Notes under the pieces: generated by a model
Told to the model about the DNA's origin: nothing
Database searches by the model: none
The model's input: the letters and a program-made list of their open reading frames with translations, nothing else
Made by a program: the position numbers and the translations under genes
NCBI GenBank assembly: GCA_922989275.2
Contig: OV277856.1
Coordinates: 81,611,038 to 81,675,037, forward strand
Length of the DNA stretch: 64,000 bases
Origin: Gari tellinella
Taxonomy: Eukaryota; Mollusca; Bivalvia; Cardiida; Psammobiidae
Direction of reading: 5' to 3'
Shown: in pieces, positions 9,401 through 20,600 of the stretch
Layout of the letters: the number at the start of each line of letters is the position of its first letter
How positions within the stretch are numbered: position 1 is the first letter of the stretch

Positions 9401-12134
9401 GGCAAAACAGTGTGTCTGCTTCTGGTCACATAGCATAAAGAATATCTGTAGCATAAAGCTACAGGGGCTATAACTTGGATCACAGATTCTAAAAAAATTT
9501 CAAAACAGTCAAACCTGTTATAAGCAACCTTTCTTTGGAGAAGAGTGCAGGTAATCAGAAACGGGTGACTGCTAAATGCAGAGTTAAGCTAATGCAGAAA
9601 GCTCTAGTGCATATCTTTTGTTGTGCATCAAAGCATCAAATGTCTTACTACCTTACCTATCTCCAGGAGTCATTAGTTTGATTCCCCGTCGGAAGAGACT
9701 TTGATTAACCAAAGTCTCAAGTATCATGCTATACACTTGGCATGCAAAGGAACCAGGGGGCTTTATTGAAAAAGATAGGGACATAGCCCCGGTTCTTCAG
9801 TATTTGCCTATCTCTCTCTCGAACATTCACTTAGCCCAATATGGCAGAAACCTTACATATCCATGAATATTCCAGAGCTCCAGATAAGGGGGGTATTTCA
9901 AAAACTAAAATCTTTATTTCTGGATTAAACCCTATGGTGTCACTACTCATTAGAATCGTCTCTTCGAGACGATTCTAATGAGTAGTAACACCATAGGATT
10001 TGATGCTGAAATGAGTGAAAAAGTGTTGGTTTTGTTCATTTTACTCCCTCTTATCTGGAGCCCTGATATTCCCTTCAATGGTTACTTGGCAGAAGACTTC
10101 ACTATGCTGACTTGACCAAGTATTGTTTGTACATTTTTGAGGAGGTTGGGTGGGGGGCTTCCTTCGACTGAATCATGGGATAACCTTTGGCTATTTGGTG
10201 TTCAGTAACCTGTACCTGTATGTTATCTCTGTTTACAGTTCCTGGTGTTGGGTTGACTCCGACAGATACTCCCAGTAAAGAGTACCTAGGAAAAGCACTG
10301 GCAATAGCGAAAAAGTCCACAGCCTCTATTGGGAAATTCACAGAAAGCCTTCCAAAGGAGAAACCCTCAAAATTCACTGGTAAAAAGAGAAAGGTAAGAA
10401 CCACAAACAGTTGATTCCATCATTTTGGTTCTCATAGAATATCATAGTTGTTTAACATCTTTCTCTCACCAGTTGTTCTTTTGTTGAAGACAGCTAGCCG
10501 TCATAGCTTGTTTATAGAAATTGAAGATTTCTCGTATTCATACTCTTGTATTATATACTGATTGCAGTATAACTTGCTCACTATTTAGTGTTATTTTTAC
10601 AAGAAATTGCAAAATGACAAACAGTGCAAACACTGAGCAACCCAGTTATCGGGGTCTACAATTTTTGTATAGGGCAAGTGTACTCTTCACAGGTAAACTT
10701 TTTGTAAAGGATGTTTAAACACCTTGTTAGGATTGAACAGGTTAATGTATAAATGTGTCACCTGTATAGATTTGACTTTTGATACATGTATAAATATAAG
10801 TAGAAACTAATCTGACCAGTTCTTTACAGTACGAGCCAAACCATGGAAGTATGAAAAGTGAGGTCTCGAGACAGATGGACATTTTAAACAACCTTGGCAG
10901 GGGTCCTGTAGTAGATACCAATAAAGCTGCCAACATGCACAATAAACAGTGGGAGGACGATAGGTGAGTTGGAGCATATGCATATTGTCTTACTCTTTAC
11001 CCTATAGCCTGTAAGATAGCATATACATGTTGTCTGACCCTTTACCCTATAGCCTGTTTCTAGTTTTGAAGACAGGTGATCACTTAACCCTGTAACCATA
11101 GCCTGTTTGTAGTTTTGAAAATAAGTGGCCACTTAAAGCAGGTTGAAAGTAAAGCAGAATGTGCCTTAAGGCACATTCTGCTTTACTTTCAGCTTGCTTT
11201 AAGCTACCCTCTATCAGAATATAGAATATAATTCTTAAAATGGATGTTTATTACCGTATAAATTGGAACTATTTTCAGCAGTAGAGGAACAAATTAGAGG
11301 CGTAAAAATGCATATTTATGGGGTAATGGGTTAAACCAAGTCTGAAGTTAATCAGAAAGCTTATATCATATGGTAGCCATTTGGCAATGGGGGTGTATGT
11401 ACCTTTTACAAGCATTTAATTAATCCAGTAGATCTACTGTCATCAATTTTATTAATCAAAAATCTTCCTGTACTTTATTTGAACTTATTTTGTTGGCAGA
11501 ATAATACTGAATTTAAGGTTGCAATTGTTTCAACTAGAATTTAATTCTGAATGGATTATACACCATTTTGTGTTGCATACACTACAGTGCAATTAAATAC
11601 AGCAAAGTTTGGATAAATTGAATTCACTCCAGTACAGCAAAACCAAAATTTATTTAAAATCTAGCTTTACTGTGTTTGATTTGAAATATAGACTATAGTT
11701 CCACTGAAGTGAGTTTGATTTTAAAAGATTTGACTGGCTACATACAGTCGAACTTCGATTTCTCAAACTCGGTTAATCGAACATACCTGTATTTCAAAGT
11801 TAGAACGTGGCTTAGCCAGGTTTTAACTTTGAAATATGGGTATGTATTAACCGAGCATGAAACAATGCAGTTCATGTGTCAAACTATCGGATATTTCAAG
11901 TTAAGCGAGTTCGAGATTTCAGTTCGACTATGTATTCAATATCCATTTACTCACTGGTTCAATTGTATCTTATTCAGGGCCAAGCGTAGACGAGAGGACC
12001 CAGACTTTGGCAAGAAGAAGCTGTCAGGCAAGAGGAGCAAACATGGAAAACAAGCCAATCATTATAAAACTGCTCGTGGAAAACAGGGAGGCAGGGGCGG
12101 CTTTGGGGGAAAGAAGAGAGGGGGAAAAACATGA
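3404..12134 (+). CDS. RRS1: RRS1, ribosome biogenesis regulator (eight exons, N-terminus not found)
   Basis: Exons: 3404-3442, 4052-4090, 5257-5358, 6492-6570, 7371-7478, 10239-10393, 10830-10963, 11978-12134 (TGA). All introns are GT-AG and all junctions keep phase, giving 270 codons. The first exon reads LPTERVEDVVVAQ, followed by LPREKP, then PPTKWEQYAKTKGI, WGYKRANDNTKDWVIEVP, and KRERVAKNELQRLRNIAR, all recognisable blocks of the RRS1 family; the end is a Lys/Arg/Gly-rich tail (GGRGGFGGKKRGGKT). In yeast and animals RRS1 acts with RPF2 in the nucleolus to load the 5S RNP into pre-60S particles. The vertebrate protein has about 365 residues, so roughly 85-90 N-terminal residues are missing; I found no matching exon between 1 and 3403, so they probably lie left of the window. 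AATAAA follows the stop by 6 bp. Most introns carry MITEs. Confidence 0.93.
3495..3790. repeat. Interspersed repeat J, copy 1
   Basis: Shares a long similar stretch with 46660-47010: TTTTCTCCCATTTTCGCC at the start, GGGAATCACTC, CATACCACGTGA, CACAAGCGCTGCATGA, paired ACGTCA/TGACGT motifs, and CACACAGGGACT followed by GGCAAGCCTC. No coding capacity or clear terminal repeats; class unknown. Confidence 0.6.
4623..4912 (-). pseudogene. LINE 3' end, frameshifted, with (ATG)n tail
   Basis: On the minus strand the translation gives YGHVERSTGAIKCARDMKVE and then, after a frameshift, WRELTVRDSKE, HDRKAWRS and PTVVDNAPIPAR. This order matches the C-terminal segment of LINE polymerases (compare the 56970-57187 fragment, GRPKKTWLECVEADIRT). 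A run of CATCATCATCATCAT at 4626-4640 is the simple-repeat tail. Stops and frameshifts show it is dead. It lies in antisense in an RRS1 intron, directly beside a family A MITE. Confidence 0.75.
4914..5145. mobile_element. Family A hairpin MITE
   Basis: TTAA at 4914-4917 and 5142-5145; ends CCCTTTACCCAATG and GGAGTAATGG; centre AAAGCAGGTTGAAAGTAAAG with degenerate loop. In RRS1 intron, ending about 110 bp before the exon at 5257. Confidence 0.8.
5368..5510. mobile_element. Family D (pogo-like) MITE, degenerate
   Basis: Begins ACAGTTGAAACTCC and ends TATCGAGTTTCGACT, with internal TTAAATCGACC and TTATGGGTATGTT, matching the layout of family D at 11745-11930. Only 10 bp after the RRS1 exon ending at 5358. 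Confidence 0.5.
6228..6291. mobile_element. Family A fragment
   Basis: Only the central left arm survives: AGCAGATGGTTGCTTAAAG, then AAAGTAAAGTAGAATGTGCC and TTAAGGCA. Confidence 0.5.
6297..6461. mobile_element. Family D (pogo-like) MITE, degenerate
   Basis: Contains the family D inner hairpin (ATTTCAAAGTTAAAACATGG, GCTAAGCCAC, ATCTTTGAAATAC) and ends GAAGTTTGACTGTA. Lies 30 bp upstream of the RRS1 exon at 6492. Confidence 0.5.
6596..6844. mobile_element. Family B hairpin MITE
   Basis: 249 bp with TTAA on both sides. Left end CTCTTTCCTCCCTGAAAC, right end GCGGGAGTAGGGTTCAAAGG. Core hairpin ACCCTGATCAGAGGGCTCCT/AGGAGCCCTCTGATCTGGGT flanked by inverted ACAAACAG/CTGTTTGC. Starts 26 bp after the RRS1 exon ending at 6570. 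Confidence 0.85.
7673..9120. mobile_element. 1448-bp non-autonomous transposon, 6-bp target duplication
   Basis: Perfect inverted ends CAGTGACCTGGAAA/TTTCCAGGTCACTG, flanked by ATCAAT at 7667-7672 and 9121-9126. Subterminal TCTATGTGACATTTT and TATGTGACTATGGC repeats occur at both ends. No transposase ORF; the longest open frame (8626-8859) has no recognisable domain. CAGTG ends are hAT-like, but hAT elements usually make 8-bp duplications, so the superfamily is uncertain (a short-TSD hAT group or IS3EU-like are options). Confidence 0.8.
9207..9385. mobile_element. Pogo-like 179-bp MITE
   Basis: Ends CAGTCAGGACT and AGTCTTGACTG, flanked by TA (9205-9206, 9386-9387). Inserted inside the terminal repeat of the family A copy at 7505-9395. 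Confidence 0.65.
9873..10065. mobile_element. Family E 193-bp palindromic MITE, 6-bp target duplication
   Basis: Ends CAGAGCTCCAGATAAG and CTTATCTGGAGCCCTG, flanked by ATATTC at 9867-9872 and 10066-10071. Centre is a long near-perfect palindrome with arms CTACTCATTAGAATCGTCTC and the complement around TTC. Same length and same duplication size as the copy at 21793-21985. Confidence 0.85.
10580..10744. mobile_element. Family B MITE, degenerate
   Basis: Retains GACAAACAGTGCAAAC, GGGCAAGTGTACTCTTCACAG and an end GATTGAACAGGTTAA; hairpin pairing is largely lost. In the RRS1 intron before the exon at 10830. Confidence 0.5.
10991..11090. mobile_element. Family A terminal fragments, tandem
   Basis: Two successive copies of the family A end (CTTTACCCTATAGCCTGT) lie head to tail immediately before the complete copy at 11084, each without its hairpin; 11027-11085 includes TTCTAGTTTTGAAGACAGG. 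Confidence 0.55.
11084..11334. mobile_element. Family A hairpin MITE
   Basis: 251 bp with TTAA at 11084-11087 and 11331-11334. Hairpin arms AAGCAGGTTGAAAGTAAAGC and complement meet at GTGCCTTAAGGCAC. In the last RRS1 intron. Confidence 0.85.
11745..11930. mobile_element. Family D (pogo-like) MITE next to the last RRS1 exon
   Basis: Ends CAGTCGAACTTCGATTTC and GAGATTTCAGTTCGACT, with TA at the left flank. Inner inverted repeat ATTTCAAAGTTAGAACGTGG / TTTAACTTTGAAATATGGG. CAGTC(G/A)AACTTCGA ends with TA targets are typical of pogo/Tigger-derived MITEs. Ends 48 bp before the exon at 11978. Confidence 0.75.
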
Positions 12135-12140
12135 TACAGA

Positions 12141-12146
12141 AATAAA
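12141..12146 (+). promoter_or_regulatory. Poly(A) signal of RRS1
   Basis: Canonical AATAAA only six bases after the RRS1 TGA, implying a very short 3' UTR of perhaps 25-35 bases. Confidence 0.6.
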
Positions 12147-12204
12147 ATGTTATCTATATACTTGATGTGTTTACATTTTTATACATTTTGTATATAACCA
12201 GTAA

Positions 12205-12402
12205 AAACCTCTCAATTTAAACAACTAAAACAAATGCTAAATTATTGTATGAAAGACAGGAGACAGCTTAAAGCAAGGTGACAGTACAACAGAAAGTTTT
12301 AAAGGAGCTTTCTGTTTTACCTTCACCTTGCTGTAAGCAATCACCTGTGTTAAACACCAAATGGTTAACATCATTTAGTGGTCTTGATAGAGAGGTTTTA
12401 CT
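12205..12402. mobile_element. Family C hairpin MITE (TA type)
   Basis: Left end CAGTAAAAACCTCTCAAT, right end GATAGAGAGGTTTTACTG then TA. Core ACAGAAAGTTTTAAAGGAGC within arms TTAAAGCAAGGTGACAG. Lies just past the RRS1 poly(A) signal. Confidence 0.75.
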
Positions 12403-12546
12403 GTACCTCAGTATTCCTTTGTCATTTCGTAGACAAATTAGTCCATATTCAGTGATCATTAAAAAGATGCTTCTGTAGCTCTTATAACAGAACTGATGGG
12501 GGCTTAAAGACATTCCTTAGTCCTTTGATGGAATATAATTAAACAA

Positions 12547-12716
12547 TCATGAATATGCTGCATAAGAAATAGTTTCTGTATCAAAGCAGATTGTAACTTT
12601 AAGCAGGCTGGAAATAAAGCAGAATGTGCCTTAAGGCACATTCTGCTTTACTTTCAACCTGCTGTAAGTGGTCTCATGTCTTCAAAACTAGAAATTGGCT
12701 ATGGGGTAATTGGTTA
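12547..12716. mobile_element. Family A MITE, left-truncated
   Basis: Hairpin arms TTTAAGCAGGCTGGAAATAA and complement around GTGCCTTAAGGCAC; right end GGGGTAATTGGTTAA intact, left terminal repeat missing. Confidence 0.75.
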
Positions 12717-12749
12717 ATATACAGGACAAAGGTTATGTTTTATACAGCA

Positions 12750-12970
12750 TTACCTCATTCACCCTTGGAACTTTTGATGAACAACACCAGTTTCTAAATA
12801 GTTCTAGTCTACTTATGGTTGTTTTTTGCAAGATGGCAAACAGTGTAGACCTTGATCAGAAGGATGTAGGAGCCCTCTGATCCTGGACTATATGGTTTGC
12901 ATAGAATAAGTATACTCCTCACAGGTACAGTTTGTAAAAGATGACTATACCCCTTACTAGGGCTCAATGT
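12750..12970. mobile_element. Family B MITE, degenerate
   Basis: Core ATGGCAAACAGTGTAGACC ... GGAGCCCTCTGATC with decayed right arm, then ACAAGT-like and AGGTACAGTTTGTAAA segments in family B order. Confidence 0.55.
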
Positions 12971-13564
12971 GATGATATACTGAACAACAAAATGTTTTCA
13001 TACAGCATTAAGCAGTAACCAGTATTTAAAGAAAAAGTTAAGACTATGGAACCATACCAAAGGAATATTGATAATATTAGGAGCTATTCAATATAGACAA
13101 TCTCCTTGATAATATCAGTACTCTTTGGGATTTTTGTGGAAGGTAGAGCTCTTATTCTGTATAAGAACACACACAATACTGATAAGAAACAAAAACAATG
13201 AAAAAAGTGTATAATTTTATTAATGCTTTCAACTTGAGAAATAATGGTATACATGTATATATTATATTTTTGTCAAAATATAAACATGTGTAATACTACA
13301 ATGGTACTGGACAAAGCTGTAATGGTAAAACTGAGAATAAAATAGACTAAAGCATCACTTCTATAATATCTATGAACAAAGGTTATAACAGGCAATGTCA
13401 GGGACTTTTGAAAACGAAGAATTGTCTTGGATGTACAATCCAGCTTTAGATACTGAAGACAAACTTTTATTTCAACAATCGCCATTGAAATAAACGTTTG
13501 TCTTCAGTATCTAAACCAGGTAGCTGTATAAAGAAAGAACTTTCTGCTTTACACTCGTCTTACT

Positions 13565-13769
13565 TTAACCCTTGCATTGGTGGAATCCAGTATGAATACA
13601 TTCTTTGCAAATGTGTAGACCTAGATCACAGGGCTCCTGAAGGAGACTGATCAAGGTCTTCACGTTTGTCAGACTTTCATACATACTACTATAGGAAAAC
13701 CCCCACAAATACTGATATTTTGTTTTAAAAGGGAAGAGTCCAATGATATTTCACAATTGCAAGGGTTAA
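13565..13769. mobile_element. Family B-like MITE, diverged
   Basis: Starts TAACCCTTGCATTGG, ends TGCAAGGGTTAA; the core keeps GTAGACCTAGATCACAGGG and TGATCAAGGTCTTCACG. Confidence 0.5.
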
Positions 13770-13971
13770 GCTACCCACTTTTAAACACATCAGTGCACAT
13801 GTGTTCAAGTGACCGATATAGTGAAAGTAAACATACAGTACATGTAAAATGATTTTCCTGAACACGAGATTAATCACAAACCTATATGTAAATATACTCA
13901 AAACAACAGCCCTAGATGATCAATTGGTGATGCACTTAGACTAATGAAGTGGAAGGAGAATGGTACCAGGC

Positions 13972-14131
13972 CCCCGAGATTATAAAGCTTTTGAGTTGAG
14001 TCTGAAATCGTTCTCAAGCATTTGATTAGTCAGATTTGAGTTTATTCTGACAGCAAAAACTCAAATCTGACCATACAAATGTTGGAGAATGAGTTCAGAC
14101 TCAACTCAAAAGCTTATCATCTTGGACCCTG
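13972..14131. repeat. Family F long inverted repeat
   Basis: Arms AGCTTTTGAGTTGAGTCTGA ... TCAGATTTGAGTTT are mirrored by AACTCAAATCTGACC ... TCAGACTCAACTCAAAAGCT. A related, cleaner copy is at 54205-54355. Confidence 0.65.
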
Positions 14132-14178
14132 TATTTAAATGCTGTGTCCGTTTCTTCAGTGGAATGCCATGGTAAAGT

Positions 14179-14340
14179 TAACCCCCTCTATAACGGATAT
14201 TGAAATGAAGACTAATTTATTGTATTTAAGACAAATGACAGCTTAAAGCAAGATTAAAGTAAAACAGAAAGCTCCAAAAGGAGCTTTCTGTTTTACTTTC
14301 ATCTTACTTCAAGCAGCCACTTGCCAAGTAAACACTGAAA
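14179..14340. mobile_element. Family C MITE, partial
   Basis: Hairpin AAGCAAGATTAAAGTAAAAC / GTTTTACTTTCATCTTACTT around AAAGCTCCAAAAGGAGCTTT; the left end resembles CCCCTCTATAACG; the right terminal repeat is not evident. Confidence 0.6.
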
Positions 14341-14657
14341 ATGAACCCTTATTTTAGCAATTATTGTTTGGGGTTTTTAATGTTAATTGACTTCAATTTC
14401 ATATTTTTTTCTTCACAAATGATGATATTCATTTCAATATACATGTACTCACTCTTTATAGCAAATTTAGACAAAGCACCAATATAATTACAGCTCAATG
14501 TGTTATTGCACCATTTCATTCAAACTTCCATACTATTTAAGTAAGCCTACATTTATACTGAAGAGCTGTTAAGTTGCAGAATACTCATTTCAGTTTTTCC
14601 ACATACTGCTTTTCAAACTAAGTGTTTTGACAAACTGCCGTATCAGCACAATTGACA

Positions 14658-17600
14658 TTATTTATCATAGAGATCCCAGAACTCTTTATCTTTATCTTGT
14701 CCTTGTTTCTTAAAGGCAACTTTCTCTGGCGGTGGTGTTACAGGGGGTGTCTCAAACACAATCTCTTCAAATGCTGCGTCTTTACTCTCATTATTGGAAG
14801 GCTTTTGAGCTGTCTTTGGTTTGGGCGGAGCTCGTTGGCGTGGCTTTTTGGTGACTGGCGGAGGTGCTGACCTTACTGGTGGCCGGGATTCCATGTTCCA
14901 GTCGCGGGCAAATTTTGGTGCAGTAGTCAACCAAATATCCCAGCTTTCAAGCATGCGGTTATACAAAAATTTCTGTTCATTCCATTTGCCTGTATTGAAT
15001 AACGGTACCAGACATTACAACAGATTTGTGAAAGACCGAGGCATTTTGACAAGATGGATGAAGATGTAAGTGGAAAGAAATCTTGACAAATTACAGCTCC
15101 AGATAAAAGGAAGTAATTGCTACAACTATTCAGCAATTTTACCTGTTTGCCCCCATCAAACTTCATGTTGTGACTACTAATTTAGAATCGTCTAATTGTA
15201 GTCATAACTTAAAATTTTGCGGAGATACAAAGATTTAAGTATATTTGAAATACAGTTAAACCTCTCTATTATGACCACTGAATTGTGTTGATTATTAGCT
15301 GTGAAGGCAGGTGACTGCTTAAAGCAAGCTAACAGTAAAAGGTACTGTCACCTTATTTTAAGATATCTTTTATACAATCAATTAGCCTTCTTTTTAGTGG
15401 TCGTAATAGTAAGGATTTACTTTACTCCCTTTCTCTAGAGCCATGAAACATGAAGAGAGTGGTCAAACCTTTGGTAGAAAACGATTACATTGTGTTGTAA
15501 GGCACTCGTGCAGTAGGAGTTTTGAGATGCAGTTTCCCAGTGTATAAATTCACCACACACAGAAGAGGAGAGTAATGTTAACCTTTTACCCCATATCCTG
15601 TTTCTAGTTTTGAAGATAGGTGACCACTTAAAGCAGGTTGAAAGTAAAGCAGAATGCGCCTTAAGGCGCATTCTGCTTTACTTTCAGCCTGCTTTAAGCT
15701 ACCACCTGCTAAAATAATGAAAATATTCCTTATGAAACATATTAACAGCTGTATAAATTGGAACTATTTTCTTCAGCCCAGGAATAAATTAAATGCGCTA
15801 AAAGGCGCTTCTATGGGGAAAAGGGTTAACAATTATGGCAGCAATTGATCACCATGTTCCCATACAAATTGCTCAACTATTGGAATGCTTAGCTACATCG
15901 GTATTGTCTTTTGCAACAATTGTTACTGTTCTAAGATTTGAATTTTCTCAATTTTTTCATACCGGAGCTAGATTGTCAAACAGTGTGGATCCTGATGAAA
16001 TGCAGCATTATATGGCATCTCTTCTGGATCAAGACTGTTTGCAAAGGTAACTGTTTCTCAGTTAAGAGTTTAGGGAATGTCCATAATCAGACAAACCCAA
16101 TTTTGGCGTTAAAGGGACTCGCAACCGGATGGTGTACTTGTCAAAATAAAATAAAATACTCAAATAAAAGCAAATTTGTGGCATTATTTTGCTTCTGACA
16201 TTAAAAAAATATGATCAGTGCAAAAAAAGTCTCAAGAATCGTCACCGAATCTTAGATTTTTAGATATTTTCCATCGTTTTTCTATACCGACTAGTAGACG
16301 GTATAGTTGTTGTTGTTGCTTCTCTACACGGGCTCAGACATAAACACGAGCAGAATTACGCAGTTGTATGCACTTTCTCTCGCTACACATTGAAATACGT
16401 TAAATCGATCCGAGATAAACGGATAGTTCCGTGGTCCATTGGTCTAAGCGGTTTCCCCTATTTTGCCTTCTGTCCGCCAATGCCGGGCCCCGGGTTCGAA
16501 TCCCACCAGAGACCAATATTTTTTTTTTATTGAAATACATTTTTTTAAACAGAATTTCTTATCCTAAACTAATTCTTTACCATTTATATAAGCGTTTGAC
16601 ACATATTTACAAATTACTATTTTTAATGCACCATCTGGTTGCGAGTCGCTTTAAACACTGATTCTAGAGATAAGAGAATTTGAAAAAATTATTCACATGC
16701 CTCAAACATGATATAATACTCCAAGTTTACTACATATGTAAATATAAATAGTTTAGCAAACTGTATTTCATGTACTAACTAAATATATGTTTCCAAAATC
16801 AAGCTAGGGCTTAGCAATACTAGTGCATGGTGAGCAGTCACTGTGACCTTTATAGGTCAGTGGATAAATGTTAAAATAGTCTCCGGATAAAGGAAGAATT
16901 TCAAATACTAAAATCATTATTTTTCTACCAAACCCTATGGTGTGACTACTCATTAGAATCGTCTCTTCGAGACGATTCTAATGAGTAGTCACACAATAGG
17001 GTTTTGGTGCGATATAAAGGAGAAAATGTTGACAATTGTTTGTGTATTCTACCTTTATCTGCAGGCCAGTGTTAACATGGGATGACATAGATATGAGGGT
17101 GCAAACAGAAGAAAGACAGACACACGATGATAAACATGCCAGGTTTAATTTTGTTTTTTCTTTTGAAGAGTTTCTAGGAAGTACTGTTCCCAAGCCTTTG
17201 TCATACGCTGGCGAAGTACATTGTGCTCTGCCCATCTACCTACAAGCACAAAGTAGACACACATAAGGTCAGAGGTCAAATATAAGATCAAATTTAGTAC
17301 AATATTGTGGGTTGTTAATTCTTCATATCTCCTATATTCAATTTTTTAAGACAGGTGGTTGCTTAAAGCAAGATGAAAGTAAAGTCATAGCCAAGTGTGT
17401 GAGTCACTGATACCCTACTATGTTTAAAGTAGGTGCTTGTTTAGAGCAACGTTGAAAGTAAAACAGAAAGCGCCTATAGGAGCTTCCTACTTTATTTTCA
17501 TTTTGCTTTAACTGCCACCTGTTTTTATAGCCTGGTTTGAGCTGTCACTTACCTTTAAAGTTGTCAAATGATTTCATTTTAGTGGCCTCAATAGAGTGGT

Positions 17601-20600
17601 CACTATATTGCCAGATATACAACCTAAGTAACAAACCCTTTGGAATCCTGATCAGTAATCTGTGTCTGATCTGGATCCAAAGTGTTTGCATAATGCTGAT
17701 AAATTCATTATAATGCACTTTGAGGTAAATATATATGACCTTTTTGTGTCTCTAGCAAATGGATCAAAATTTACCATTTTTCGTTTTGCAATACATGTAT
17801 AGTCAAGCTTATATTAAGCAACCATTCAAAAACGATTCAAAGCATAGGATTAAAAAAAGACAGGTGACTGCAAAATACAGTATAGAATATTATATACAGA
17901 GTCAGACAAGCTCATTTTGTATGATACTGATAAGCCTATACAGTGCATCAGATAAGCCTATACAGTACATCTACAAAATATTTCTGCTTTATTTTTAGCC
18001 TACCTTTTAGCAGTCACCTGTCTAGGAATGTAGGAAAACGTCCGATTATTTAGGACAGGGTAGAAGCATGGAAATGTATTATTTCTATGAGGGAGAGCAC
18101 CAAGCAACTTCTTTCCTTTAACACATTCAACACTAGCGACAAGTATACTCGTTGTTTACAAACAGTGTACATGTACCTGTAACAATTACACTTGTCCCAT
18201 GCAAACAGTGTATACCCTGATCAGAGGGCTCCTACACTGTCATTTTGAAATAATTTGTAAAAATCTACCCTAAAGAGTTAAAAATGGACTAGACTTATTT
18301 TGAAATTGGAATTGTCCATTAAAAGTTATAGGGGTCAATGAGTTAACTCCTTGAATGCTAAGTTGCGAAAGTGCTGTTGTTAAAATTGGAACTTTTTAAA
18401 ATTTACATTTTATAGAGGGTCAGAGTACCAAGCAGTTTTAATCCGTACTTGACGTCTTGTCTGGATCCAAACCATTAGTAAAGGTAATCACGGTTTGGCC
18501 TTTAGCATTCAAAGAGGTAAATTTGTTCAAGGTTCTTAAAAAAATGCAGTATTGTTTGCTGGATAAGAAATACTATAATGTACAAAACCTTCATGTGAGA
18601 CTAGTTTAATGATAAGCTATTGTTAATATGAGGGATGTACAGTGAAACTCCTCTAAACCGGAACCTCTAAATACCGGAATTCTATCTAAACCGGACAAAA
18701 ATGTTGGTCCCGTTTCCAACCCTACTTTATTTTAACCCATTACACCATACATATGCCTTTTTACTCCTCTGTACTCCTATTTTCAATATTCTATATCAGA
18801 TGACAGCTTAAAGCAGGTTGGAAGTATAGCAGAATGCGCCTTAAGGCGCATTCTGCTTTACTTCCAACCTGCTTTATGCGATTAGCTATCTTCCATACTA
18901 AAAACAAGCTATGGATTAGAACCCCTCTAAACCGGAAACCTCTCTAAATCGGACATTTATGTTGTCCCCAAACATGTCCGGTTTAGAGGGGTTTCACTTT
19001 AAATGCAGCAGGTTTTACAGTGCAGTTATAATAGAAACAGGTCAGATGCCAAAGAAAGTACAGTCAAACTTGCTTTAAACAACCAGTGAATGATGAAGCA
19101 TAGGGACAGTTTAAACTTTAACCATTTCCTCATAGCCTGTTTCTAGTTTTGAAGACAGGTGATCACTTAAAGCAGGTTGAAAGTAAGGTGCATTCTGCTT
19201 TTCTTTCAGCCTGCTTTAAGCCACCATTTGCTAGAATTCAGAAAGTATTTCTTATTGTGCATATTCATGACTGTATAAAGGGGGACTATTTTCTTCAGTG
19301 AAAGAATAAAGCAAAGGCACAAAAAGGTATGTTTATGGAGTAATGGCTTAAGACAGGTGCCTGCTTGATGCAGGACAAAAAGAGCATTCTGCATAACTTT
19401 TTAACTTGCATGTAGTTGCCACCTGTACTTATATTAAGTCTACAAACGTTTTCTTTCAATGGTTGTTTAATGCTAAGTTTAACTGTATGTGCAGCTTCAC
19501 AGCAAGGCCTATATACGGAGGGGTAGTGGAACAGTCTATTGTAAACACATTCATTCTTGAAACTACAAACCCACACTTTATAATCTAGCTGCCAAATAAG
19601 TCAGGTCAATTTCCAATTAGGGGTTGTTCAATTTGACACTTTATTGTGTACTGACAACCAGTGCAGACCCTGATCAGAGGGTTCCTGTAAGAGTCCTCCG
19701 ATAAAGGGCTATACTCTTTGTATAGGACAAGTGTACTCTTCTACTATTTACAGGTACACTGTAGAGAACGAGTATACTAGTACTCTTCACTAAGATTGAA
19801 TGAGTTGATTACCCAAGATGAAAAGAGTTGTTCAAATATCAAATCCTTTTGTCTCCATGAAATCCTACATGGTGACTACTGGTACCCATTGCAATTCACA
19901 ATTTTCATTACAACAGATTTAAATTCTTTGCAACAGTGTAGATCAGAGGGCTCACTGTTTGTCATACTCTTGCGTGCATTTAGAACAAACCCCTCAAAAG
20001 TCAATACAAACTAGTCATCTATCCGAAAACAGAAGAGTTCATTTGAAATTTCAGCATTGTAAGGGCTATTGAGTTGTCACATAAGGTTTCACGGAGACAT
20101 AAAGGGAGATGTTTAGTTAACTCCCCCTGTTCTGTGCTTATGTAAAGAGAATTTGCATAATGATATGTTAATTATATATTTTCCCATTCAATATCTGAAT
20201 GCATTATATAACCGTTACAGTTGTCTGCTGAAACAATTGTCTGATTAAATCTTGAAATGTGTTACTAATAATTCTTTTTATCTACAGAAACAGGACCATG
20301 GTGAAAAATAGTTTTGATCCTGATCAATCCCCAAGTGGTCCTGATCTGGACTATTTGCAAAGATCTTCAATACTGGTCTACAGCGTTTAAAGGTTTAATA
20401 TACCTAGACTAATCATTATTCACTATCTATGTATTTTATCCATACAAAAACTAACAGACTGATCATGAAAGTACAGTAAACCTTCTTTATATCTGCCAAT
20501 AAATCATGTTGATTATTTTATGCTTGAAGCAGATGGCTGTTTAAAGCAAGGTGAAATGTGCTTTCTGTTTTACTTTCCCCATGCTTTAACCCTTTTCAAA

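Noticed and set aside
14972..14989. Splice acceptor at 14973 for the last exon of the 448-residue gene
   Set aside because: Using it shifts the frame to an early stop; the acceptor at 14990 keeps the frame.
17036..17266. Open frame of 76 codons after a TTTATCTGCAG acceptor-like site
   Set aside because: Donor is weak, no neighbouring exon joins it in frame, and no family motif is visible; it overlaps the decayed end of a family E MITE region.
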